From contig JAFZRY010000014.1 in assembly GCA_017619615.1 (NCBI GenBank), positions 107,420 through 171,419 of the forward strand: a stretch of 64,000 nucleotides of DNA. Reading direction: 5' to 3'. The position numbers were made by a program, and so were the translations under genes. Every line of letters starts with the position of its first letter. Positions within the stretch are counted from its first letter, which is position 1. Under the pieces are notes generated by a model. The model did not search any database and had not been told where the DNA came from. It saw only the letters and a program-made list of their open reading frames with translations. The stretch is from Lachnospiraceae bacterium (GTDB taxonomy: Bacteria; Bacillota; Clostridia; Lachnospirales; Lachnospiraceae). Below are positions 42,922 through 50,630 of the stretch, one piece after another.

Positions 42922-43011
42922 ACACGCAGGCGGACCGGCGGGAGCGGTGCCGTGAAAACGGTCTTCCCCGGAACGAACCCTGCGGAAGAAACTAACCAGG
43001 AGGATAAAAAA

Positions 43012-43779
43012 ATGAGCGTTATTTCCATGAAGCAGCTCTTGGAAGCCGGTGTTCACTTCGGCCATCAGACCAAGCGCTGGAACCCCAAAATGGCCCCCTA
43101 CATCTACACGGAGCGCAACGGCATCCACATTATCGACCTGCAGAAGACGGTCGGTATGATCGACGACGCGTACAACGCGCTGGTCCAGATCGTGGCTGAC
43201 GGCGGCGTCGTGCTGTTCGTAGGCACCAAGAAGCAGGCCCAGGATGCCATCCAGACCGAAGCGGAACGCTGCGGCATGTTCTATGTCAACCAGCGCTGGC
43301 TCGGCGGCATGCTGACCAACTTCAAGACGATCCAGAGCCGGATCGCCCGCCTGCGCGCCATCGAACAGATGAGCCAGGACGGCACCTTCGAAGTCCTTCC
43401 CAAGAAGGAAGTCGCGGCCCTGCAGAAGGAATGGGAGAAGCTGGAGAAGAACCTCGGCGGCATCAAGAACATGAAGCGCCTGCCCGACGTGATCTTCGTC
43501 GTCGACCCCAAGAAAGAGCGCATCTGCGTGCAGGAAGCCCTGACCCTGAACATCCCGCTGATCGGTATCGCCGACACCAACTCGGATCCGGAAGAACTGG
43601 ATTATGTGATCCCCGGCAATGACGACGCCATCCGCGCCGTGAAACTGATCGTGGGCAAGATGGCGGACGCCGTCATCGAAGGCAACCAGGGCGAACAGCT
43701 GACCGACGCCCCCGCGGAGGAAGAAGCCCCCGAAGAGACCGTCGAAGAAGCCGCCGAAGCGAAGGAAGAGGAGGAGTAA
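43012..43779 (+). CDS. rpsB: 30S ribosomal protein S2
   Basis: 255 residues. [37 protein letters not shown] and the [13 protein letters not shown] motif are diagnostic; an acidic Glu/Ala tail ends the protein. The leader (42914-43011) is the place where S2 autoregulation occurs in other bacteria, but no known structure was recognised. ATG 43012 follows AGGAGG. tsf starts three bases after the stop. Confidence 0.98.
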   Translation: MSVISMKQLLEAGVHFGHQTKRWNPKMAPYIYTERNGIHIIDLQKTVGMIDDAYNALVQIVADGGVVLFVGTKKQAQDAIQTEAERCGMFYVNQRWLGGMLTNFKTIQSRIARLRAIEQMSQDGTFEVLPKKEVAALQKEWEKLEKNLGGIKNMKRLPDVIFVVDPKKERICVQEALTLNIPLIGIADTNSDPEELDYVIPGNDDAIRAVKLIVGKMADAVIEGNQGEQLTDAPAEEEAPEETVEEAAEAKEEEE

Positions 43780-43782
43780 ACC

Positions 43783-44715
43783 ATGGCTATCACTGCAGCT
43801 GCTGTTAAAGAATTACGCGAAATGACCGGCGCCGGCATGATGGATTGCAAGAAGGCGCTGACCGCCACCGACGGCGACATGGAAAAGGCCGTCGAGTTCC
43901 TGCGGGAAAAAGGCCTGGCTGCCGCCGCCAAGAAGGCCGGCCGCATCGCGGCTGAAGGCCTGGTGACCGCCAAAGTGGAAGGCAAGAAGGCCGTCATGGT
44001 GGAAGTCAACTCCGAGACCGACTTCGTCGCCAAGAACGCGGAATTCCAGGAATACGTGGCCGCCGTCGCGGATCAGATCATGAACTCCGGCGCTGCCACC
44101 GTGGAAGCCCTGCTGGCCGAGCCCTGGGCCCTGGATCCCAGCCTGACCGTGGAACAGGAACTGTCCGAAAAGATCGCCCGCATCGGTGAAAAGCTCTCCA
44201 TCCGCCGCTTCGCGAAGATCGAGGCGAACGGCGCCGTGGTCGCCTACATCCATGGCGGCGGCCGCATCGGCGTTCTGGTCGAAGCCGACACCGACAAGGC
44301 GGAAGATCCCCAGGTCCTGGAAGCCCTGAAGAACGTGGCCATGCAGATCGCGGCCCTGCGTCCTCAGTTCACGACCCGCGCGGACGTCCCCGGCGATTTC
44401 ATCGAGAAGGAGACCGAGATCCTGCGCGCCCAGATCATGAACGACCCCAAGGAAGCTGCGAAGCCCGAAAAGGTCATCGAAGGCATGATCAAAGGCCGTA
44501 TCGCCAAGGAACTCAAGGAATTCTGCCTGACCGAGCAGATCTACGTCAAAGCCGAAGACGGCAAGCAGACCGTCGGCCAGTACCTGGAGCAGGTCTCCAA
44601 GGCCGCCGGCGCCGCCCTGACCCTCAAGAACTTCGTCCGCTTCGAGACCGGCGAAGGCATCGAAAAGCGTCAGGACGACTTCGCCGCCGAAGTCGCCAAG
44701 CAGATGGGCATGTAA
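43783..44715 (+). CDS. tsf: Elongation factor Ts
   Basis: 310 residues. VKELREMTGAGMMDCKKAL at the N-terminus and the nucleotide-exchange motif TDFVAKN, followed by two core repeats. It recycles EF-Tu-GDP. pyrH and frr, which follow tsf in most Firmicutes, are absent here; a terminator and a surface-protein gene come instead. Confidence 0.98.
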   Translation: MAITAAAVKELREMTGAGMMDCKKALTATDGDMEKAVEFLREKGLAAAAKKAGRIAAEGLVTAKVEGKKAVMVEVNSETDFVAKNAEFQEYVAAVADQIMNSGAATVEALLAEPWALDPSLTVEQELSEKIARIGEKLSIRRFAKIEANGAVVAYIHGGGRIGVLVEADTDKAEDPQVLEALKNVAMQIAALRPQFTTRADVPGDFIEKETEILRAQIMNDPKEAAKPEKVIEGMIKGRIAKELKEFCLTEQIYVKAEDGKQTVGQYLEQVSKAAGAALTLKNFVRFETGEGIEKRQDDFAAEVAKQMGM

Positions 44716-44741
44716 TTCTTAGGAAACATCCCCCGAAAGGG

Positions 44742-44768
44742 GCGGGCCTCCGGGCCCGCTCTTTTTTT
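44742..44768 (+). terminator. Intrinsic terminator of rpsB-tsf
   Basis: GCGGGCC (44742-44748) pairs with GGCCCGC (44753-44759), then TCTTTTTTT. Confidence 0.9.
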
Positions 44769-45090
44769 GTGTCCGCTCATACAGAGACGTGCCGGTGCCC
44801 GGTCGGAAACAGTGTTTGATACGAAAGCACGATACACCGGGAAACATTGACAGAAAACTGAAAGGAACCCCACATTATGGCAGACACCAATACAAGCAGC
44901 GAACATAAGACCGTGCCCTGCCTTTCTGTCTTTTTCGCGGATATTTGCCTTGTTTTTATTGCGTTTCCCCCGGGTTTCCCGTATAATTACAGTATATTCC
45001 TGATCGTGCCCTGCGGACCGCTTCTGTTCAGGCGGTCTCTCATGTAAATGAAACGGAACGGAACCGGTCAACCATACGGAGGAAAAAGAA
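44769..45090 (+). other. Intergenic region before the LRR/Ig protein gene
   Basis: About 320 bases. The only supported element is the promoter at 44959-44987. A 56-codon open frame (44877-45047) runs through that promoter and is probably chance. TTGACA at 44847 has no matching -10. Confidence 0.5.
44959..44987 (+). promoter_or_regulatory. Promoter of the LRR/Ig protein gene
   Basis: TTGCGT (44959-44964), 17-base spacer, TATAAT (44982-44987). The leader is about 97 bases. Confidence 0.8.
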
Positions 45091-47094
45091 ATGAGAGCCA
45101 AAAAAATCGTACAGACTGTTTTTCTCGCGGTTTTCATGGCGCTGTTCGTCCTGGGCGGAAAAGCACAGGCCGCGGGCGGCGTCGCCATCAACAGCACCAA
45201 TTTCCCGGACTCGGTGTTCCGGAACTATGTGAAGGAGAATTTTGACACCAACAATAACAACTCCCTGAGCCAGGCGGAGATCGCGGCCGTAACAACTGTT
45301 GACGTGGATAACATGGGCATCGCATCTCTGAAGGGGATCGAGTATTTCACTTCCATGAAAAAACTGTACTGCGAGTACAACGAACTGACGGAACTTGACG
45401 TAAGCGCGTGCACCGCCCTGGAGGAATTATGGTGCCGCTTCAACGGAATGACGTCCCTGAACGTGAACGGCTGCACCGCTCTGCGTGAAATTGAATGTCA
45501 CGACAACCAGTACAAGACGTTAAATATAAGCGGCTGTCCTGCCCTTGAAGAACTGAATTGCCACAGCAATCTGCTGACTTCCCTGAATCTGGCGGGGTGC
45601 AGTAAACTGAAGAAGCTGATCTGTGGGTACAACAATATTAAAACGCTGGATGTGAGTCCCTGTCCGGAACTGTGGGATTTAGGCTGCAATAACAACAAAA
45701 TCAAATCGATCAATTTCAGCGGATGTCAGAAATTGCTTGATCTTAACTGCCAGAACAACCAGTTGACGAGCCTGAATCTGCAGGAGTGTCCCGATCTGAT
45801 GATCCTGGATTGTTCCGGCAATCCGATGACCGAACTGAACATTGCTCCCTGCCATTATCTCGTGCACGTCTATACGCACGGCATGTATGATGAATTTGAT
45901 ACCAGGAAGGGCTGGATACAGCTGGGCCATACGTACGAACTGATCCTGACCTGCGACCAGTCGCTTGAGATCAGCCTGGGAGACGTGCTCGCCGTCACGA
46001 CCCAGCCGGAAGACGCGGAAAATGCGCTCAACGGCCTGGCCGTGTTCTACGTGGCCGCGACCGGGTCCGGCCTGCAGTTCCAGTGGCAGTACAAATATCC
46101 GGACGGCAGCTGGAAGAATTCGACCAATGAGACGGCCAAGACGCCCCGCTTTGAGGTCAGGGCGGAGGCAAAACGCAACGGCGTCCAATACCGCTGCAAA
46201 GTGACGGATGCCAACGGGGAAAAAGTGTATTCCCGCGCGGCTAAACTGACCATCGTGCCATATATCTCCAAACATCCCGAGGATGTTTCCGCCGCCGTCG
46301 GCAATACCGCGAAATTCACCGTCACCGCCACCGGCGTGGGCCTGAAATACCGCTGGCAGGTCAGCAAAGACGGCGGAGAGACCTGGAAAAACGTGACCAC
46401 CGCGAACACGGGATATAACGAAGAAACGCTGCAGATCAAGGCCACGGAAGGCCTGAACGGCTTCCGGTACCGCTGCGCCGTTACGGACGTCAACGGGATT
46501 AAAAAATATTCCTCCGGCGCCAAACTGACTGTCAAACCGAAGATCACCTCCCAGCCGAAGACCGTCACCACTGTCGCAGGCACCACCGCTTCCTTTGCGG
46601 TGAAAGCCACCGGCACCGGCCTCACTTATCAGTGGCAGTACCGCACCTCCTCTTCCGGCAGCTGGAAGAATTGCACCAGCGCCACGGAGGGCTATAACAC
46701 CGCCACGCTGAGAGTCTCCGCAGTCACGGGACGCCACGGCTACCAGTATCGCTGCCGGGTGAAGAACTCCCTCGGCAATTCGACCTTCTCCAAGACGGTC
46801 ACCCTGAACGTGCTGGGGATCAAGACGCAGCCGTCTTCTGTCACCACGACCGTCGGCAAGACGGCGACCTTCAAAGTGGTGGCGACCGGTATCGGCAAGT
46901 CTTATCAGTGGCAGTTCCGCACCTCCTCTTCCGAGCCCTGGGTGAATTGCTCCGCGGCCCTCGAAGGCTACAATGCCGCCACGCTGAAAGTCGTGGCAAA
47001 GTCTTACCGGAACGGCTATCAGTACCGCTGCATCGTGACGGATTCCGCCGGGAACACGGTGTATTCGAAGGTGGTCAAACTGACTGTGAAATAA
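45091..47094 (+). CDS. Secreted protein with EF-hand-like loop, leucine-rich repeats and four Ig-like domains
   Basis: 667 residues. Signal peptide (1-27, ending AQAAG). A short domain with a calcium-loop-like NFDTNNNNSLSQAEI (about 49-63). About nine LRR units, each with a CxxLxxLxCxxN pattern (about 85-260). Then four Ig-like domains of about 90 residues (from about 305) with the repeated pattern TATFKVVATG...YQWQ...YQYRCxVTD...KLTV. No sortase or SLH anchor. Same domain styles occur in 22036-24297 (LRR) and 2994-4076 (Ig). Probably an adhesin or surface-exposed binding protein. Confidence 0.75.
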   Translation: MRAKKIVQTVFLAVFMALFVLGGKAQAAGGVAINSTNFPDSVFRNYVKENFDTNNNNSLSQAEIAAVTTVDVDNMGIASLKGIEYFTSMKKLYCEYNELTELDVSACTALEELWCRFNGMTSLNVNGCTALREIECHDNQYKTLNISGCPALEELNCHSNLLTSLNLAGCSKLKKLICGYNNIKTLDVSPCPELWDLGCNNNKIKSINFSGCQKLLDLNCQNNQLTSLNLQECPDLMILDCSGNPMTELNIAPCHYLVHVYTHGMYDEFDTRKGWIQLGHTYELILTCDQSLEISLGDVLAVTTQPEDAENALNGLAVFYVAATGSGLQFQWQYKYPDGSWKNSTNETAKTPRFEVRAEAKRNGVQYRCKVTDANGEKVYSRAAKLTIVPYISKHPEDVSAAVGNTAKFTVTATGVGLKYRWQVSKDGGETWKNVTTANTGYNEETLQIKATEGLNGFRYRCAVTDVNGIKKYSSGAKLTVKPKITSQPKTVTTVAGTTASFAVKATGTGLTYQWQYRTSSSGSWKNCTSATEGYNTATLRVSAVTGRHGYQYRCRVKNSLGNSTFSKTVTLNVLGIKTQPSSVTTTVGKTATFKVVATGIGKSYQWQFRTSSSEPWVNCSAALEGYNAATLKVVAKSYRNGYQYRCIVTDSAGNTVYSKVVKLTVK

Positions 47095-47133
47095 GCAGTC
47101 CGTTCTGTTTCGCAAAAACGGAAAGGAGGTCCC

Positions 47134-48612
47134 ATGGCTCATCAGCCCATGGACATGATCCGGATCGAATGGCGGCCGGATAAACAGGCGAAGGCCTCCA
47201 TTTACAGTCAGATCGTGGCGTTTTTCCAGGAGCGCATCACGTCGGGCGACTGGGTGAGCGGCCAGAAGCTGCCGTCCCAGCGGAAGCTCGCGGAGATGTT
47301 CGGCGTCAACCGCAGCACCATCGTGGAAGCGATGGACGAGCTGCAGGCGCTGGGCCTGCTGGAAGGGAGCCACGGCGGCGGCACGCGCGTGGCCAATGAA
47401 GGCTGGGCGATGCTGATCCAGGACAAAACGCCCGACTGGCAGAGCTACATCAAGGCCAGCCGGTTCTATCCCAACGTGCCCACGGTGCAGATCGTCAACC
47501 GCCTGGAGTTCCAGAGCGGCATCACGCGGATGAGCACCGGGGAACTCTCGCCCGAACTGATGCAGACGAAGATCACGCAGGACATCCTGTCGCAGCTGTC
47601 GGACCGGAAGCTGTTCATGAACTATCCGGACCCGCTGGGCATGCCCAGCCTGCGGCGGGCGATTCAGGCGCATCTGAAGAAGAACGGGATCGAGGTGCCG
47701 ATCTCCAGCATTCTGATCGTGTCCGGGGCGCTGCAGGCGCTGCAGCTGATCTCGATCGGGATCGTGAAATCTCAGGCCCGGGTCTTCGTGGAATCGCCCT
47801 CGTACCTGGGGTCGCTCAATATTTTCCAGTCCGTCGGGGCGCAGCTGGTCAGCGTGCCGATGGACGCGCAGGGGATCGCGCCGTGGCGGACCAAGGACAT
47901 GCAGTCCGGCGGGGCGCATTCGCTGCTGTATACGATCCCCACGTTCCAGAATCCGACCGGATGCGTCATGCCCGCGTCGCGGCGGAGGGAGGTGCTGCAG
48001 TATTGCACGGAGCGGCATATCCCGATCATTGAGGATGACGTGTTCCGGGACCTGTGGCTGGACGCGCCGCCGCCCCCGCCGATGAAGGCCATCGACCGCT
48101 GCGGCAGCGTCGTGTATATCAGCAGCCTGTCCAAATGTTTCTCTCCGGGCTTCCGCCTGGGATGGCTCGTGGGCCCGGAGGCGATCGTCCAGCGCCTCGC
48201 GGACGCGAAGATGCAGATGGACTACGGCGTCAGCGTCCTGACCCAGCAGGTGGCGGAAGAGCTCTTCACCGGCGGCCTGTACGAGCAGGGCGTGCAGAAC
48301 ATCCGCACGCGCCTGAAGACCCGCCGGGACTTTATGATGCGGCTGCTGGAGCGGTGGATGGACGGCCTCGCGGACTGGAACTGCCCGGCCGGCGGCTTCT
48401 TCGTCTGGCTCCGCCTCCGGAACCGCGTGCAGGCCGAAAGCCTCTTCAAACGCGCCCTCACCGAAGGCCTCCTCATCATGCCCGGCGGCGTCTACGACAA
48501 AAACCACACCTCCTCCGTCCGCCTCACCTACGGCTACCTCCCGGAAGAGGAGATGGAACGCGGCGTCCGGCGGCTCTCGGAAATGCTGCGGGGGCTGCAG
48601 AACGAAACATAG
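47134..48612 (+). CDS. MocR/GabR-type transcriptional regulator (GntR wHTH + aminotransferase fold)
   Basis: 492 residues: GntR winged helix (about 18-85: GDWVSGQKLPSQRKLAEMFG, VNRSTIVEAMDELQALGLLE) fused to a fold-type I PLP domain. PLP features are IPTFQNPTGCVMP, EDDVFRDLW and the lysine in SSLSKCFSPGFRLGWLVGP. MocR proteins sense PLP or amino-acid adducts and usually bind paired direct repeats. The nearby paired repeats at 48757 and 54674 are candidates. AAAGGAGG precedes the ATG. Third positions turn C-rich toward the 3' end. Confidence 0.92.
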   Translation: MAHQPMDMIRIEWRPDKQAKASIYSQIVAFFQERITSGDWVSGQKLPSQRKLAEMFGVNRSTIVEAMDELQALGLLEGSHGGGTRVANEGWAMLIQDKTPDWQSYIKASRFYPNVPTVQIVNRLEFQSGITRMSTGELSPELMQTKITQDILSQLSDRKLFMNYPDPLGMPSLRRAIQAHLKKNGIEVPISSILIVSGALQALQLISIGIVKSQARVFVESPSYLGSLNIFQSVGAQLVSVPMDAQGIAPWRTKDMQSGGAHSLLYTIPTFQNPTGCVMPASRRREVLQYCTERHIPIIEDDVFRDLWLDAPPPPPMKAIDRCGSVVYISSLSKCFSPGFRLGWLVGPEAIVQRLADAKMQMDYGVSVLTQQVAEELFTGGLYEQGVQNIRTRLKTRRDFMMRLLERWMDGLADWNCPAGGFFVWLRLRNRVQAESLFKRALTEGLLIMPGGVYDKNHTSSVRLTYGYLPEEEMERGVRRLSEMLRGLQNET

Positions 48613-48617
48613 ATTTC

Positions 48618-48647
48618 GTAGGGGCGGCCATTGGCCGCCCGCTTTTT
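48618..48647. repeat. GTAGGGGCG-type hairpin repeat, also a terminator
   Basis: GTA then GGGGCGGCC, ATT, GGCCGCCC, followed by GCTTTTTG. Same GTAGGGG flank as 6796-6820. It lies right after the MocR gene and can stop transcription. Confidence 0.65.
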
Positions 48648-48655
48648 GTGATGAT

Positions 48656-48749
48656 GATGACAGGGGACGTACCTCTGTCATCTTTTTTCTTGCATGACAG
48701 AAAACACAAGAAACGGACACGAGATGACAGAGGTACGTCCCCTGTCATC
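48656..48749. repeat. Inverted pair of REP-like palindromes, GTACC variant
   Basis: TGACAGGGGACGTACCTC...TGTCA (48658-48680) and its inverse (48725-48747), 44 bases apart. The core GGGGACGTACC replaces GGGGACGGTTCC. Confidence 0.8.
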
Positions 48750-48756
48750 TTTTCTA

Positions 48757-48817
48757 TTTGGTTGTGATTTTTTCTTCCCGCTTGGTTGGGGAAAATATTT
48801 TTCCGCCCCGTTATAAT
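48757..48817 (+). promoter_or_regulatory. Tandem direct repeats and promoter of the SDR-AEC-GcvP operon
   Basis: TTTGGTTGTG at 48757-48766 and CTTGGTTGGGG at 48781-48791, 24 bases apart start to start. TATAAT at 48812-48817 begins 31 bases after the second repeat. No good -35 box, which fits an activator-dependent promoter. The same arrangement occurs at 54674-54734. Confidence 0.65.
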
Positions 48818-48878
48818 CAGATCAAACCGAGAACGTTTTATTGCCGATTTTTGGCAGAACAAGAAAGGAGCGAGTATT

Positions 48879-49673
48879 ATGGGTAAATTGGACGGCAGGA
48901 TCGCCATCGTGACGGGCGCGGCCCAGGGCATCGGCAACGGGAGCGCGAGAGTGCTGGCGCAGAACGGCGCCACGGTCATTCTGGTGGACTTCGCGGAAGC
49001 GGTCGAGGCGGCCGCGGAAGAACTGAAGGCGCAGGGCTTAAAGGCCGACTGGCGCCGGGCGGACGTGAGCAACCTGGAAGCGGTCCAGGCGATGGTGGAC
49101 GACATCGTGGCGCAGTACGGCCGCGTGGACATCCTGCACAACAACGCCGGCGTGAACCGCCGCGTGAAATTCGAGGACATCGATCCCAAGACCCGGGACT
49201 TCATCTTCGGCGTCAACATCATCGGCGTCTGGAACATGGCCAAGGCCGTGTATCCTTACATGATCAAGCAGCAGTACGGCCGCATCATCAACACCTCCTC
49301 CGTCACCGGCACCCGCGTGGTGGACGAAGGCCAGACCACTTATTCCATGACCAAGGGCGCCGTCTCCGCGCTGACCCGCGCGCTGGCGTATGAAGCCGGC
49401 CCTCACGGCATCACCGTGAACGCGGTCCTGCCCGGCTGGGTGCGCACCCCCAAGGTGGAGCAGGTCTGCCGCGACAGCCGTCCGGACGATCCCGAAAGCG
49501 CGATGCGCGACATGGCCGCGTTCATCCCGCTCAGGCGCCTCTGCCGCATCGAAGAGATCGGCGACCTGGTCGCTTTCCTGGCCTCGGACGAAGCCACCTA
49601 CATCACCGGCACCGAGATGGTGATCGACGGCGGCAGCACTCTGCCCGAGACCTTCGACATCCTGCACGCATAA
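48879..49673 (+). CDS. SDR family oxidoreductase
   Basis: 264 residues, classical short-chain dehydrogenase: NAD(P) motif TGAAQGIGNGSARVL, LHNNAGVNRR, catalytic Ser in INTSSVTG and YSMTKGAV (Tyr-x3-Lys), C-terminal GTEMVIDGGSTLP. The Asp after the second strand (ILVDF) suggests NAD+ preference. Substrate unknown. AGAAAGGAG precedes ATG 48879. Start of a five-gene operon with very short gaps. Confidence 0.88.
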   Translation: MGKLDGRIAIVTGAAQGIGNGSARVLAQNGATVILVDFAEAVEAAAEELKAQGLKADWRRADVSNLEAVQAMVDDIVAQYGRVDILHNNAGVNRRVKFEDIDPKTRDFIFGVNIIGVWNMAKAVYPYMIKQQYGRIINTSSVTGTRVVDEGQTTYSMTKGAVSALTRALAYEAGPHGITVNAVLPGWVRTPKVEQVCRDSRPDDPESAMRDMAAFIPLRRLCRIEEIGDLVAFLASDEATYITGTEMVIDGGSTLPETFDILHA

Positions 49674-49676
49674 GCC

Positions 49677-50597
49677 ATGGATATCGGCCTGCTGCTGAGA
49701 ACGCTTTTTAAGCTCTACGCCGTTCTGCTGCTGGGCTTCGTCTTGGCAAAAGTGAGGATCCTGGACGGGCATGTGAACCGCAGCCTTTCCGTCATGGTCG
49801 TGTCCGTGACCTATCCCGCAAAGCTGGTCTGCTCCGTCCTGGGGCAGCCCGGCGACCGCGGGGAAATGCTGCTGATGATGCTGGGCGGCCTGGGGATCTA
49901 TCTGGCGGTCCTGGTCCTCTCCAAAGGGATCTCGCGCCTGCTCCGCGTCCCGGAAGACAGACGGCGCGAATTTGAATGCCTGATGGTGTTCACCAACACC
50001 GGGTTCATCGGCGCCCCGCTGGCGCAGTCGCTGTTCGGCGACGCCGCGTTCTACCAGATGACGCTGATGAATTTCGCCTACTACGTCCTGTACAACACGT
50101 ACGGGATCACGGCGCTGGCCCCGCGCGACGGCGGCCGCGTCCGCCTCACCGCGAAGGACGTCTTAACGCCCGGCTTCGTGATGACCGTAGTGGCGATCGT
50201 GCTTTTCCTGCTCCGGGCGGACGCGCCCGCCACGGTCAAGGAGATCCTGGCCATGGTCGGCGACATGACGACGCCGCTCTCCATGATCATCCTCGGCGCC
50301 TCGCTGGCGGCCTACCCGTTCAAACAATCCATCGGCGACCCGTGGACCTACGTCTACTCCGGCGTCAAGCTGCTGGTCATGCCGGCGCTGGCGTTCGGCG
50401 TCACCCGGCTGCTCGGGCTCAGCAGTTATCACAGCGCCCTGACCATCCTGACCTGCTCCATGCCCGCGGGCTCCATGGTCCTGATGCTGGCGCTCAAGAT
50501 GAACCGCGACGACGCTTTCATCAGCCGCAGCATCTTTGTTTCCACCCTGCTTTCCGCAATCACCCTGCCGGCCGTCATTCTGCTCTTCGTGCGGTAA
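49677..50597 (+). CDS. AEC (auxin efflux carrier) family transporter
   Basis: 306 residues, about ten helices. FTNTGFIGAPLAQSLFG and MILGASLAAYP are typical of AEC proteins, which carry malate, malonate and similar acids in bacteria. It begins four bases after the SDR stop and probably moves the substrate or product of this operon. Confidence 0.85.
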   Translation: MDIGLLLRTLFKLYAVLLLGFVLAKVRILDGHVNRSLSVMVVSVTYPAKLVCSVLGQPGDRGEMLLMMLGGLGIYLAVLVLSKGISRLLRVPEDRRREFECLMVFTNTGFIGAPLAQSLFGDAAFYQMTLMNFAYYVLYNTYGITALAPRDGGRVRLTAKDVLTPGFVMTVVAIVLFLLRADAPATVKEILAMVGDMTTPLSMIILGASLAAYPFKQSIGDPWTYVYSGVKLLVMPALAFGVTRLLGLSSYHSALTILTCSMPAGSMVLMLALKMNRDDAFISRSIFVSTLLSAITLPAVILLFVR

Positions 50598-50630
50598 ACG
50601 GCGGCGCAAACCAACCAGGAGGCGATCAAT

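Noticed and set aside
42914-43011. Riboswitch or T-box in the rpsB leader
   Set aside because: No conserved element was recognised; the leader is short and only the terminator/promoter hairpin upstream is structured.
44877-45047. Possible 56-residue peptide gene between tsf and the LRR/Ig gene
   Set aside because: It has a start, but only a weak purine stretch upstream, and it runs through the well-formed promoter of the next gene; the sequence looks random.
45400-45860. Regular repeats within 45.4-45.9 kb as a DNA repeat array
   Set aside because: The periodicity is that of leucine-rich repeats at protein level; the DNA copies are divergent.
45679-48720. 1013-codon open frame on the minus strand
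   Set aside because: Antisense to the LRR/Ig and MocR genes, which have clear domains, promoters and ribosome-binding sites.
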